Origin: Glebionis coronaria | Taxonomy: Eukaryota; Streptophyta; Magnoliopsida; Asterales; Asteraceae | DNA length: 64,000 nucleotides | Assembly (NCBI GenBank): GCA_025667525.1 | Contig: CM046881.1 | Coordinates: 31,914,665-31,978,664 of the forward strand | Direction: 5' to 3' | In this document: one piece after another, positions 37,813 to 50,073 of the stretch | Position numbering within the stretch: the stretch's first letter is position 1 | Layout of the letters: each line of letters starts with the position of its first letter | Notes under the pieces: generated by a model | What the model was told of the DNA's origin: nothing | What the model saw: the letters and a program-made list of their open reading frames with translations, nothing else | Database searches by the model: none | Made by a program: the position numbers and the translations under genes

Positions 37813-40793
37813 ATGGCCCAAAGAAACAACCCCACAATTGGATCCGTGCTTAATGTAATGACCCAGGAGCAATTAGATCATTTTTGCACCAACTACTTCA
37901 TTCCTACCAACCTACACCCCTCTCTCCCTGGTGCCGGGGACCTCATAACTGAGGCTCTGCAGGGAAAGATTGGCCTATATACTCGTCTTTTTGATGCGGC
38001 CAACTACCGCATACACTTCACTCGTTTCCTCATAGATTTATTAGGGTATTATGATGTACATATTAGCCAGCTTCACTGTATAGGCGCATGTAAGGTAAGT
38101 CAATTCGAAATTCTTTGTCGTGCTAGAAGAATCCCCCCAACCGTAGAACTATTCCGGCTATTTTACACCCCCAATATAGTAAATGGTTGGCTATCTTTTA
38201 AGAAACGATCTCCCAACAGCCCCCAGTCCCATAATAAGCCCATGGACTCATTGAAAACTGGTACGACCATTACTTTTTCATTGACTCGATAGTGTGGCCG
38301 GCATATTATGTCTTTAAACATAGGTTATCTCATGACCCCCTTCCGCACGCCAGTACCTATAATCCCCAACATTCCCGAGAAATAGATCTTAACAGAACAG
38401 GATTCCATAGAAACCTCCCCGAATCATTCCTCTGTTTGCTAGGGATTAGCCGCAACTATTTCGGCTCGTCCAACATATATCCTGTGTTTTGGAGAAGGCA
38501 TGGTGAAGGTAGGTTAACATCCGTACATCAAAGACGCATACAATTATCAGTTAATGTCTAATATATTTCGTGTATTGTGGCAGAAATGAACTTCTTTGTA
38601 CTCCTACGTCAAGGCGACCCAAAGCTTGTACCAGAGGGATCCCATCCCAGACGTGAGAACGAGCTACCTCTCCTTGAGCATACCCGAAATGTGACAGTTG
38701 CCCTGGAGGCCGTGCCGGACCCCCACTCAGACGAAGAGGAAACAACGCTCCTGAGAACCCCCGTCGACTTTGACAATGAGGACGGTGATAACATGTTGCT
38801 TGAAGAAGAAGCCGGGCCCTCCTCGCCGCCTAAGACTGCCACCCCCGCATACGGGGAGGAGCAAGGAGACAACATTGAGAGGACCACCTCCAGTCTTCGC
38901 CAAATGTTGGGCGATGACGAGGAGGAGATGCAGCAAGTCAATGAAGAAGAAGACGAGGGAGCAGAAAAAGAACTTGAAGAGGAAGTTGAAGAAGCAGCAG
39001 CCCAGCCCGCCCCTAAGCGTACCCGCAGAAAAAACAAGCGGGTGAGAAGAGTCGCCCCGGCCGAGGTTGGTGAACATAATGCCCCCCCCCAAAAAAAAAA
39101 CTTCGCGAGGACCACCCTCTGTATCAATCTGTTGGAAGCACCACCCAGGCCTCCGAGACGGTGCGAGCTGCACATGTGGATCCAGTTACTCAAGTTCCCC
39201 CGACTGCATCAGAACTAGCAGGGAATAACATGTAAGGCTACATCTTTCTTAAGTAAGAACCACGGCTTTCCTTTAATCAATACTTGATATTTATTCAAAT
39301 GTTTGTTTTGTAGAGATGAACAAGCTAGTGCCGCGCCTCCACCCGATGCCCAGAAAGAGAAGGGGAAAGAGAAGGAAGTGGAGAGAGAACCTATGCTTCA
39401 TACAGCCGCAACAAGATCCGGCCCTGCATTCGAAGAAGGTGCCCCCACAGCTTCCCAATACATCCCAACGTCCGGCCCACCTCAATCGTTCAATCCTGTT
39501 TGGAATATTACTACTGCGTCGCGGATGAGAGAGACCGAGGAGTGCTGTGAGTACCTCAATAACTGCATCCCACCTGGTTTGGTACGAGATGTGAATGTAC
39601 TAAGCCATGCTGACCTGGTGGATGAGTACAACGGCGCCCTGGTGCATCAAATGGCAATGGGCACTTCGATGAGGGTAAGATTTGAAGCCCCGTTAGGGCA
39701 TGTGGAGTCCCTCAAGAGGAAAATTGGGCGAAGGGAGAGGATGATCGAGGAGAATGAAGCCCAAATTACTGCCCTCCAATCCCAGCTTGCTACCGCCGAG
39801 GCGACCGTGAAAGAACAATCGGCCCACGCTAATGCTCATGACCAGCAGGCAGCCGAGCTTGAGGCAAAACTCTAGGCCGCAACAACCAAGGTACGTATCC
39901 ACGCCGCATCACTCCAATTTCATAATAATCACCATTCTAACAAGTAATGTATCTCATACAGGTGACCGAAGCAGAAGCGTCGGCCAAGTCCTCTTCCAAC
40001 CAAGTATCCGTGCTCACCAAAAGACTTGTGGATGCCCATACGATGATCCAAGGCAGGGAAGAGGAGCTTGCTCATGAGAGGGCCACGACCGAACAACTGA
40101 GAGAGGCGTCCGCCCAAAAATATGTGATAATAAATGTCCTTACCAACGAACGTGACGACGTGCTATGCCCCCAACTACTAGCAGCCATTGCCGACCGCAG
40201 GTGGATGGTGGGTCACGGGGCACGTCTATCCGTTACCAAGTGTTGGAAGCCCCCGAATTTGTTCAGCAGTTTGCTAGCCTTGTGTCAGATGGAATTGATC
40301 ACAGCCGCCATGAAGGAATGGTCAAGGCCGCAGAGCTAATCAGGAAGAAGGAAAACTTCACAAAGCATGCCTTCTTCAACACCGAAGCTGCTAACAAGAT
40401 GACTGCTTCCATGGCCGCAATGCGAGATCTACATTACCCATTCTTGGCAGAGCTGGAAGCCACAAAGGATGCATCAAACATGGAGATCATGTAAAAACTT
40501 AGTCTTGGTGCGTTCTCTCAAGATGAGGGTCATTCTCGGGCTTCCTTCACTCCCTCGCCCAACCACCTCACCCTTCCTATTTATGAGGATGTGACCAGGC
40601 TCGTAGTTGATGAGCAACCATTAAGCGGGGTGCTGGAGAGGAATGCGGCTCAAGCCTTGGAGCAGAAGGAGCGCAGTGAGATATTGCCTTGCCTGGCTGA
40701 AGAACAATGGGAGATAGGTAAGTTTCTCCCCCCCCCATGTAGGGTGCCCTTAATTTGTTATCTATTTCAGACAATTTGGTTTGTAACCTTTAA
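37813..40793 (+). pseudogene. Spliced antisense ORF of the Tat element ('gypsy-type transposase' domain protein)
   Basis: It lies on the strand opposite to gag-pol. Exons 37813-38508, 38584-39231, 39314-39890, 39962-40717 and 40771-40793 join with GT-AG introns of 53-82 bp to a protein of about 900 aa. The N-terminus (MAQRNNPTIGSVLNVMTQEQ) resembles the 'putative gypsy type transposon' domain that plant annotation assigns to such proteins. The middle is acidic and low-complexity, then basic (KRTRRKNKRVRR), and the C-terminal third is coiled-coil (LKRKIGRRERMIEENEAQIT). Damage: a 1-base loss near 38258, a C10A10 slip near 39085, stops TAG 39873-39875 and TAA 40492-40494, and a frameshift near 40195. 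Its function is unknown; extra antisense ORFs are known in Tat-group elements. Confidence 0.78.
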
Positions 40794-41463
40794 ACATTTG
40801 TCCGTGGATGTCCACGGTACCTTATGATTGCAAACACTTGTTTTGCTATGTATAAGTCCGTGCGTAGGCACGGCAATTTTTATGTTTTGGAAACTTGTTT
40901 ATATTTTTAGATATCATGTATCTGTGTTGCATGACATGTCACGTCTTACCCAAAATATAACAAAGTATATACTTTACTAGACGTGCGGCGTACGTCTTTA
41001 CCATGCAAAGCACTACGTGAGCACGACATATGGAAGCTTATCACAACGTCTTGTGAATAAGGTGTCTAGTAAGGATACATGATCCGCGTCACTAGGGTTG
41101 CATCCCTCTTATGTGACAAGTTGAATTATTAGGTTCACTTAATCCTCTTACCCCACCTGGAGCCTATTGTACATGTACGGTATTGAATGAATGCATATGA
41201 ATAAGACATGACACATTATAATAATAATTAAATTCATACGACTATAACGATATCTTAAAAAATAATTTGCACAAAACAAGTCATGGAGCTAGCTAGGCAC
41301 CACGATATTTTATTAGAACGTTTACATTTTTTGTTTTAACAAGAATGGGAAGTCCTAAAAACAAAAAAAGAAGCTAGAAAAACATAAGAAACAAAACAGA
41401 TAGAGCACATGGATCTTCATTAAAGCCAGATATAGCGAAGTATCCATGCGGAAGCCGTAGCTT
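40794..41463. other. Spacer between the Tat antisense ORF and integrase end
   Basis: About 670 bp where the two converging coding units end. No further reading frame. It presumably holds 3' ends of both transcripts. Confidence 0.5.
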
Positions 41464-43005
41464 TCAAAGATAGCACCTTTTGAGATTGGAGATGTTCCAT
41501 GTGCGTTCCAGATCGCGGCCATCCGTGTCACGTAACTTGTACGCACCTCGTCCTAAGGTTTTCGTGACCTCATACGGTCCTTCCCACTTAGGGCCCAGCT
41601 TTCCTGTATTCTCAGCTCGACTTGCTTCGTTAGCACGATAGACATAATCTACCGGTCGAAAAGAAACACCTTTAACCTTGGCGCCATAATAAGCCTTCAT
41701 TTTAGCCTTGGACTTGGCCTCATTGATGGCTGCTATCTCCCTTTTATCTGCCAATAAATCCAGGTTGATCCGTAGTTGCTCGTCGTTCGTGATGACGTTA
41801 ACCTCCGTTGTGCGGATGGTAGGCATTCCTATTTCTGCTGGTATAACAGCTTTAGTGCCGTAGACCAATGCGAATGGAGTGTCCCCGTTGGCTGTTTTGA
41901 TCATAGTCCTATGCACCCATAGAACATGTGGAAGTTCGTCCACCCATTTGGCACTTCGCTCCTCCAAGCGTGCCTTGATGCCATTTCCCAAGCTTCTATT
42001 TGCTCGTTCCACAAGGCCATTTGTCTGCGGGTGCTTAACAGACGCGAAGCGCCATTTGATATTCAATGCTGCGCACCAGTCCTTGAATGGATTATCCGCG
42101 AACTGTTTCCCGTTGTCTGAGATGATTTCTCCTAGTAAGCCAAAACGGCACACGATGTTCTCCCAAACAAACTTTTTAACTTGTTTCCCTGTGATGGATT
42201 TGACTGCCTTGGCCTCTATCCAACGTGTAAAGTAGTCCATTGCGACAATCAAGAACTTAACTCCCACCGCAGCTACAGGAAATGGTTCTGCAATGTCGAT
42301 CCCCCACTTATAGAATGGCCATGGGGATGTAATAGGTGTAAGTTCCTGCTGCGGATGTCGCGGCACTGGTCTGTGCACTTGGCAATCACTGCACTTGCGA
42401 ATCATGTCGTGTGCGTCCCTATGCATGGTAGACCAATAATATCCTGTGCGTAGGGATCGAGCTACCACGGATCGTGGACCTGCGTGCATGCCGCACAACC
42501 CTTCATGTATCTCACTGATCACATAAGTGGCCTGACGTGGTCCAACACACCGCAACCACGGCTGCAAGAAAGAGCGCTTATAAAGGATACCTTCTCGAAG
42601 CTCGAAGTGCTGCGAATTCCTTCTAATGCGATGTGCCGCTTTCTCATCATCCGGAAGGGTTTCATTAGTCAAATAGTTGACGATCGGGGTCATCCATGTA
42701 GGTCCATACTCCTCAACTATAGTAGCGACCTTCCCTTCTGTTATAGACTTTTCCTTGAGTATTTCCACCAAGACTTGCTTGGATAAGTGGGCGAAACTTG
42801 TAGACGCGATCTTGCTAAGAGCGTCCGCCTTCTTGTTCTCACCTCTTGGTACCTGCTTGATAGAAAACTTGCTGAAAGCCACGATGAGTGACTTGACTTT
42901 CTCCAAGTATCGGACCATGTTATCCTCCTTAGCTACATATCCACCTAGAATGTGGTTCGCGACAAGCCGTGAGTCCATGTAGGCCTCAAGGTTGCGGACT
43001 CCCAT
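41464..43005 (-). pseudogene. Tat integrase with end of second RNase H
   Basis: 513 codons open. The start is the end of the second RNase H (LEAYMDSRLVANHIL, ENKKADALSKIA). The zinc-binding region follows with CSDC, then the core: GIDIAEP (first Asp), IISDNGKQF (second Asp) and NGLVERANRSL (Glu), followed by the C-terminal region KWEGPYEV. The catalytic triad is intact. It is separated from 43032-43472 by a one-base loss near 43040, so it would not be made in frame with the upstream part. Confidence 0.9.
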
Positions 43006-43031
43006 TCTAGCGGCGATTTTTAAACCCGCAA

Positions 43032-43472
43032 TTAATGCTTCATAACCGCCTCATTGTTGGTGGCTGTGAACTCAAAGCGAAGGGCGTATGTAAACTCCAT
43101 TCCTTCCGGATTCGTAAGGATGAGACCAGCTCCTGACCCATCCGTACATGAAGATCCGTCCGTGAATAACACCCATGGTTCTGCTGGAGTTTCGTCTTGT
43201 TTTACGATTGGTCCTTCTTCATCCGGCTTCTCTATCAAGAAATCCGCCAAGATTTGGCCTTTAACAGCCGTCCTTGGCCTATAGGATATGTTGTGTTCTC
43301 CCAATAGAATGCTCCACTTTTGTAGCCTACCTGCCACATCCGGTCTAGAGATGACTTGTTTTATTGGTTGGTCAGTAATGACTACAATTGGGTGCGCCTG
43401 AAAGTATCGGCGCAACCGTTTTGTAGCAAACACTAGTGCCAAAACCAATTTTTCCATAGAGGAGTAATTCAA
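43032..43472 (-). pseudogene. Tat RNase H domains (dual)
   Basis: Holds the end of the first RNase H (VITDQPIKQVISRPDVAGRL) and the start of the second, archaeal-like one (LFTDGSSCTDGSGAGLIL). Upstream it is cut by a TGA at 43491-43493 in the same frame; downstream by the frameshift near 43040. Two consecutive RNase H domains support the Tat assignment. Confidence 0.88.
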
Positions 43473-43490
43473 CTCCGGCCCTTGTAATGT

Positions 43491-45085
43491 TCAACTTATG
43501 AAGTAGACCGGAGTTTGTACCGTGTCCCTATCCGTCATGAGTACCGCACTTATTGATCCATGTGTGGCTGATAGATACATAATGAGCTCCTCCTTTGGTC
43601 GGGGTGCTACTAGCATGGGTAGAGATGCGAGGTGTTGCTTGAGTTGACCAAAGGCTTCCTCAGCTTCCTTTGTCCACCAGAAGTCTCCCTTCTTAATGCA
43701 CTTCTTTAGTGTTTTGAATAGGGGGAGTGACTTCTCTGCGGACTTTGATAAGAACCTATTTAGCGCGACCAACTTTCCATTTATGGATTGCACCTCTTTC
43801 AGCGTCTGAGGGGATGGTAGCTGTATTACTGCGTCCGTTTTTTCTGGGCAAGGTTTGATGCCCTTTGGATCAATCATATATCCAAGGAACATTCCTTCCG
43901 TTGCCCCAAACGTGCATTTCTTTGGATTTAGCTTCATATTAATCCTCCTCAGTGTGTCGAACGCCTCTTGGACATCCCAGAGAAGTGCATCCTCCGTATG
44001 ACTTTTGATGACTAAGTCATCCACATAGACCTCCAGGTTGCGGCCTATCTGTGAGTCAAAAGCTTTGTCCACAAGCCGCTGGTATGTTGCCCCGTCGTTC
44101 TTTAGTCCAAACGGCATTTTTGTATAACAGTATACGCCTTGACTAGTATGGAACGCCGTCTTCTCTGCGTCCTCTTCTGCCATCTCGATCTGGTGGTATC
44201 CTTTATATGCGTCTAGGAAGCACTTAAAGGGATATCCACATAGGGATTCCACCTTCCAGTCAATCTCCGGTAACGGGTAACAATCCTGTGGACAAGCTTT
44301 GTTCAGATCCGTGAAATCCACGCACATGCGCCAGCTTCCCTCATGCTTTTTGACCATGACTGGATTGGATAACCACTCGTGGTAGTATACCTCGTGCATG
44401 ATACCTGCGTCCACTAGTTTCCGTACCTCATCCAGTATCGCTTGGCTGCGTTCAGGTGCCTGACCGCGCTTCTTTTGCTTGACGGGTTGGAACCCTTGGC
44501 GGATCTGGAGCTTGTGTTCTGCTATCGCGCGTGGTATGCCCGTCATATGTTTGGGCTCCCATGAGAATATATCTAAATTTAAGTTCAAGAGAGAGCACAT
44601 GGCCCTCTTGCCGTTATCCGAGAGTGTTCCCCCTATGGACACCTCTTGTTCCGGATAGTCAGGATGAATTGCCACCCCCCAATTAGGAGGTGGTGATCCA
44701 TCCTTGGGTGGAACAGGTGGAACCGGTGTTTTCACGGCATGAGACTCGGATACTGGTACGATTGTGTTGTAAATGGTGACAATTCCTCCTTCCATAGGGA
44801 ATTTGATCATTCCGTGTGCCGTGGAAGGTACCGCCCGCATGGCCAGAATACCTGGTCTTCCTATGATCCCATTGTATGGAGAGTGTGAGCGTATCACCAT
44901 AAAGTTCATCCACGCAGTGGTGGAGTGCTCTTCATTCCCAATGGTTACAAGCATACGCAGTTGCCCTATTGGGCAGATGGTGTCTCCACTAAAACCAATG
45001 AGCGGCGCTGTGGCCGGTACTAATTGGCTTCTTATTTCTGTTCGTAACTGTACAAAGCAGTGTTCGTACAGTACTTCTGCTGATG
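43491..45085 (-). pseudogene. Tat protease end, reverse transcriptase and start of RNase H
   Basis: 487 codons are open from 44954, and similarity starts earlier, just after the protease active site. Key motifs: NGIIGRPG, SWRMCVDFTDLNKACPQD, MPFGLKN, and YVDD at 44016-44027 (catalytic Asp pair), then FLGYMID and the connection to RNase H (SISAVLMTD). It ends at TGA 43491-43493, which by context replaced an Arg codon (inferred CGA to TGA). Confidence 0.9.
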
Positions 45086-46501
45086 ACCCCCATCCACATA
45101 CATGCGACGAACGTTGTGTGTTCCAATGCTTATCTCAATAGTGAGAGGCGCATCAATCACATCGCTTGCTGTGATTGGAGGGAATGAGATTTCTCTGCCG
45201 CGTGAAAATTTTTGACTAATTTTCTGCCTCGTACGGCACTGTCTGGATTGGATCATATATATAGTTGAAGGTTTGTCCTTTTGGGGATCCTTCTTGTCAT
45301 ACTTCTTGTTGTCTTTTCCATCCTTCCAATCCTTAACCAAATGCTTGAGTTTACCTGACTTGATCAGTGACTCAATGTGCTTCTTGAGCTGGATACACTC
45401 CTCCGTACCATGGCCCTTGTCGTTATGGAATTCGCAGAAACGATTTCCTTGGCGACGGTCCAGCGGAGTCGTCATTGGGGGAGGCCTCGGAAAATTAGCC
45501 CCTTTCGTCAGCAAGATCTCCCGGTAGGACATCTTTAGAGGGGTAAACTTATCGTCTGGCCGTCCTCCCTTGTTTTGGCTCTTGTAATCTGAGCCCCTCG
45601 CATTGTTTTGATTGTTTTGACCGCCCGACTGTCTCCTGGACTGGTCGTTCGATCGGTAGCCATTTCCTTTTGAAGGATAAGCCGCGGAAACCGCGGTTTC
45701 TCCCTCTATGAAGTTTCTGACCCTTTCCATGAGGTCGTCATACCTCTCCGGACGCTTGTCATTGAGACGCCTGATTAATTCCCAGTCTGTCATGGCATGC
45801 ATATAGTCAGAAATTTTCAGGAGTTTCGGCATTATCTTTGTGCGTGTGCACTCGTCATTGAAGCGCTCAGTGAAGGCTTTCGTGGACTCCCCCGGCCGTT
45901 GCTTAACGGTTGCCAATGAGACCGGGTCCCTATTATACTTTTTCCGCTGAGTATAATTATTCTTGAACGCAGTGCGTAATTCAGTGAAGCTATCAATGCT
46001 TCGCGGAGGAAGTCCTTCAAACCAGTCGCGAGCATTGCCGATCAAGGTTGAATTGAACATTTGGCACCATATAGGCATGGGACATCGCTCCATTTTCGCC
46101 TGCGTATCAAATATCTTGAGGTGATCATCCGGATCACCAGTTCCATCATAAGTCTTGACACACGCCAGCATGCGACGTTTTGTGTCCTCGGAGTAATTCC
46201 GTATGCGGAGAGTAAAAGTATCTTCCCTGGGGTCTGCCCATGGACGGGTGAGACTAGGGTCACACCACGGTTGGGAAAGATCTTCTGCTTTCGTCTCTCG
46301 GTAATAGGGACCACCATAGTACTCCTCATTGTTTGGTGGCGGTGGAGGAGTTCGCCCAGGTCGGCGGCGCTTGGGCGGATGGTCATCCGAGTCCTCTCCT
46401 GATGGACCGGGAGAAGGAGGCGGTGCCCCATCTCTTGGGTGAGGACCGCTCTTGTGAGAAGAGCCAGGGGCCTTCTTCCCGATATTCATACTATCCCACA
46501 C
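45032..46501 (-). pseudogene. Tat gag and protease N-terminus
   Basis: 489 open codons. The gag core is WCQMFNSTLIGNARDWFEGL and FTERFNDECTRTKIM, followed by a nucleic-acid-binding tail with CEFHNDKGHGTEEC. The protease begins with VIDAPLTIEIS and reaches the active-site Asp in VDGG, where a one-base loss (near 45085) shifts the frame. Gag similarity continues upstream of the ATG (FERIGDRLMQEL), behind an in-frame TGA at 46541-46543, so 46501 is not the original start. Confidence 0.9.
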
Positions 46502-46543
46502 ACTCGTGCGGCGATTGGCTCTGGTCAGTTCCTGATCTGGTCA

Positions 46544-47160
46544 TTCGGGTGAATCGTCGGACCTCTCTCCCTCTTCTCGAGACTGCGTTAATTCCTGCAT
46601 GAGACGATCCCCTATGCGTTCAAACACATTCCTAGGTTGGGGAGTTTCCTCAAAGAGGCTCCGCTCCTGAGGTCGGGTCCTTCTCTTCTCTGAGTTTGAG
46701 AAGAGGTTCTTGGTCCGGCATTGCCAAAGTTGAGTCTAGATTGGAGGTCCCTCCCTAGATTCAACCTTGATGCAATCCCTGGGACGATCCTATCAAAGTT
46801 CTGCGTGAGAACTCGAGTGAGATCCTCCTCGCTGAGTGGTTCGACCTCTACTTCTTCCTCGGTCGATGGTCTGCGCGAATCCTAGTTAGGGGGATTGGGC
46901 GCACTCCCTGGATCAGGATTGTCCAAGGTCGAGGTAGGTGGTGGAGTCATGGAGATGGTGCTTGTCACCCCCATGGACTGAAAGCCACTCCGGTTGTTTG
47001 GTCCCCCCCGCTTGATGGCTAGGGGATCGAGTGGGAATGAGTATCCCTTCCCCTTGGGACTTCCGATTTCCAGGATTTGTGTTCCTGGGGTTGCCTTGCG
47101 GATGCCCCTTCGTCATTGAGAATTTCAAGATGAGATTTTGCTCTAGCTTAATGTAATGGT
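46544..47160 (-). pseudogene. Tat leader and decayed gag N-terminus
   Basis: Coding-like sequence in changing frames, including FERIGDRLMQELTQSREEGE next to the main gag frame and a 71-codon piece (47128-46913) nearer the LTR that may contain the original gag start. It is broken by several stops and shifts. Confidence 0.55.
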
Positions 47161-47182
47161 CCCACGGATGGCGCCAACTTGT

Positions 47183-47764
47183 TGTTGGAAAATTTGGGTG
47201 ATCCTTGCTAGACCCGAATTAGGCTTAATTCGGGTTGGTTGGACTCCGGCTCCTGCACCAAGTGAATTGTATGGTTGGGATCCTGCACACTAAACAACAC
47301 GCGTTAGGCTTACCGTGGGAATGTTTCCCACGATTGGACTCCGGCGTGAGAGTAAGTAATCGGTTAGGGTTATAGGAATCGGATGAGAGTTTTAGAGTGT
47401 AGAATGTGATACCTTTGTGGAACCCTTCGGGGTTCCTTATATAGGCAGTGAAACCCTAATGGGCTGTCACTGATGCTTCGGCCCCAAGGAAAGGATAAGT
47501 ACCAGAATTAGATTGATTGTTATCTTCTAATTATGGTGAGTGAATATCCTCTTCTTTGGGGTAAATCCTATTCATAGACAGACTATGATTCTGTCTAACC
47601 CTGTACCGGTCATGCCGGGCCATGGGCCGCACACGTGTGTGCGGTTACTGTTCATCTAAGCCCATAAGCTTAAATAATATTATTCCCACCCATTCATGAT
47701 GGGCCAGATACGGGTAGTACCCGTGCGCCGGGTTCATGACCCGGCTGGGGACTATACGTCATCA
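47183..47764 (-). mobile_element. Tat element 5' LTR
   Basis: 582 bp, from TGTTGGAA to CATCA. Same TATA region near 47436-47446. The primer-binding site lies a few bases to the left, as expected for a 5' LTR read leftwards. Confidence 0.92.
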
Positions 47765-47769
47765 CCTTT
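47765..47769 (+). repeat. Target-site duplication CCTTT (right)
   Basis: Matches 36640-36644. Confidence 0.9.
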
Positions 47770-48092
47770 GTTCGGAATATTGGTTCACTCGGAATAAGTT
47801 GCTTGATCCGGAATATCTACTGGTTCGGAATAACAAAAACTGATTTGGAATAATGACTGATCCGGAATAAATCTGTTTATTCGGAATATATTGCTTGACT
47901 CGGAATAATACTTCACTCGGAATAATTAAAACAAAAGGGCTTCATTCGGAATAAGTTAGCAAAAGAGTTGGTTCAGAATGTTTGTTGCTCATCCGAAATA
48001 TTGCTTCATCCGGAATATTTTTCAACAGAAACCTTTATTCGGAATAATAAGATGATCCGGAATAATCTTAATAAATCTCTTGGTTCGGAATC
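47770..48092 (+). repeat. CGGAATA-motif repeat cluster, right part
   Basis: About seventeen imperfect units of the same motif. Once the Tat element and one CCTTT are removed, the two parts form one block of roughly 450 bp. Confidence 0.75.
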
Positions 48093-48950
48093 TGGGCTGA
48101 TGAAACAGTGCGAAGAACAAGGAAAAATGACAACACGATTTTTACCATAATCAACCAAGTTTTCAACCAAAGATTAAACCAAACTAACCACTAATCATCT
48201 CCTAATGATAATCATCAAACGAAATCAATAAAAACACAAAACCCACATGTTTTTAGAGATCAAACTCAACTAAATAAAAACTTTAAAACTTAAGGATCAA
48301 TAAGAAAAGGAAGAACAAGATGAAATGGAAACTTGTATTAAGGATTAAGATTCAAACAAACAAATGGAAAGATTAAACTTACAAGATTATGGAGGAATCA
48401 AAGAAAAATAAAAATCACCAAACTCCTTAATGGAGTTGGTGTCCTACGAACTAGGAGAAAAAGAAACAGAAAGAAAAACTAGTTGAAAATGTGAAGGGAG
48501 TCTGTATTTATAGGCCTTGGCTTGGTTTGGTGAGTGGGCTTTCTCCCTTTCTTTTTGTCTTCTCGTCTTTTCAGAAAAGTTGACGTTTTCGATTTCGATT
48601 CGGGATTTGTCGACGAATAAATTCAACTCGTCTTTTAATTTCTTCATTTAATAGACTTGAGTTCTTCGACATATATAAATCTTCCATCTTTGGTCCTTTT
48701 CTTCGATAAATCTTCAAATAGGCCCATTGACTTCAAATCTTTTGCATCTCTTGGACTATAGACTTCGTCTTTTCGTCTTTTTCTTCGATAAAACCCGTGC
48801 AATCCCATGTTTTCTTCAATATTTATCCGGTTGTCTCTGAAAACACAACAAACACACAAACCACACATAATTCCAAACAAATAACATTAAATACGCGTTT
48901 TGGTCTCGTTTTAGCAAGCGATAAGTGGTAAAAGGATGGGTGTTTTTACA
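47770..48950 (-). mobile_element. Athila-like gypsy LTR, right fragment
   Basis: Continues the LTR from 36644 across the Tat insertion. About 17 more 'TTCGGAATAA'-type repeats occupy 47770-48090. A minus-strand TATA box (plus 'tatttatagg', about 48506-48515) and the LTR end 'gtgtttttaca' at about 48950 follow. Next to it, plus 'cctatcaaatccccta' reads on the minus strand as the polypurine tract GGGGATTTGATAGG. This is therefore the 3' LTR of a leftward element. Confidence 0.6.
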
Positions 48951-49192
48951 CCTATCAAATCCCCTACACTTGACCATTGCCATGCCCTCATGCAATGCTT
49001 AGTTTCAAAGCACAGATTACATTTCTCATCATAAATAACCTACCTTGGCCTTTATTAAATTCTAAACACTAAGGAAACCAAAAGAACAAAACAATTAAAG
49101 TATTAAAAGACTTACATTGGGGTTTTAGGTTGTCATAAATGTTCATCATTCTCAAGTTTCACGTTCCCCATACCAAGCTTAAAAACGAGATC
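48951..49192 (-). mobile_element. Athila-like element, sequence next to the 3' LTR
   Basis: Starts with the polypurine tract and is non-coding. It is interrupted at 49193 by the CACTA transposon. Confidence 0.45.
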
Positions 49193-50073
49193 ATTCACTA
49201 CAAGAAAAAAGAGTTTATAGGACACCGATTAGTGTCCTGTAAAGTATGTTTATAGGACCTCTAAGCTAATAGAACCAATATAATAGTGTCCTCTAGGTAG
49301 GGGTTGTAATAGATATTTAGGACACTTATGAGCGTCTTAATAAACATAAACGTCATAAAACTAATTCTTTAGTCCTATAAAATTGTCTTATAATACCAAA
49401 ATAACGTCCTAATAGATGACATAATAGGACACTTTATGGTGTTCTATTATATGCTTAACCTTCTTTGAGACACATTCACGAGTCCTAAAAGATACCTTCA
49501 TATGATGTAACAGTAGTGCATAAACACTTATATTAGTAGCAAAAAATGGGTCCTAATACCTAAACGTGTTGTTAGGACCAAATTTCATGTCGTAAAATAA
49601 TTCCATTTACCACTATTCAAAAAAAAAATGCAAAACAATAAACCAGACTTTTTTGACAAGTAACTTGAAAAACATGAACAAATTTCATTTGCTTTATAAT
49701 AGCATCCAAAATTTAAGTATTCCAAAATCCAAAAAGAATTTAAGTATTCCAAAATCTACAGCAGGAAGAAAAAATGGAAGAACCAATAAAGTAGAAGCTG
49801 ATGGTTCTAGAATAACATTTGATAATCTAACAATAACAACATGAAAAGAACCTAGAGACTTATGGTCTCAATCATCATGCATCATCACAGTGCACCACCT
49901 GCAAATAAACAATACATGTTGTTAAATACATGTTGTTAAATAAGAAAGTCTGTAACTAAATCTTAATTTAGATAAGATATCACAAGTATAATATGGTTAG
50001 CATACCGTAACAAAAGTGGCGCAAATAGCATCTTCGATTGTAAAAAATATTCCATATTTTATCATGAAACATT

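Larger units (their letters stand above)
36645..47764 (-). mobile_element. Full-length Tat-clade Ty3/gypsy element (11.1 kb)
   Basis: Two LTRs (36645-37228 and 47183-47764), the CCTTT target duplication, a polypurine tract (minus 'ACTGGGGGGACA', plus about 37229-37240) and a primer-binding site (minus TGGCGCCATCCGTGGG, plus about 47162-47177) make it structurally complete. The gag-pol order reads leftwards with two successive RNase H domains, the hallmark of the Tat group. A separate spliced reading frame on the opposite strand lies between pol and the 3' LTR. Coding is damaged by several stops and frameshifts, so it cannot move on its own. It is inserted in an Athila-like LTR. Confidence 0.93.

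Noticed and set aside
38609..39193. 194- and 148-codon minus-strand frames inside the Tat element
   Set aside because: They are shadows of the acidic low-complexity exon of the plus-strand antisense gene.
41879..42982. Plus-strand frames over Tat integrase
   Set aside because: Shadows of the minus-strand integrase coding sequence.
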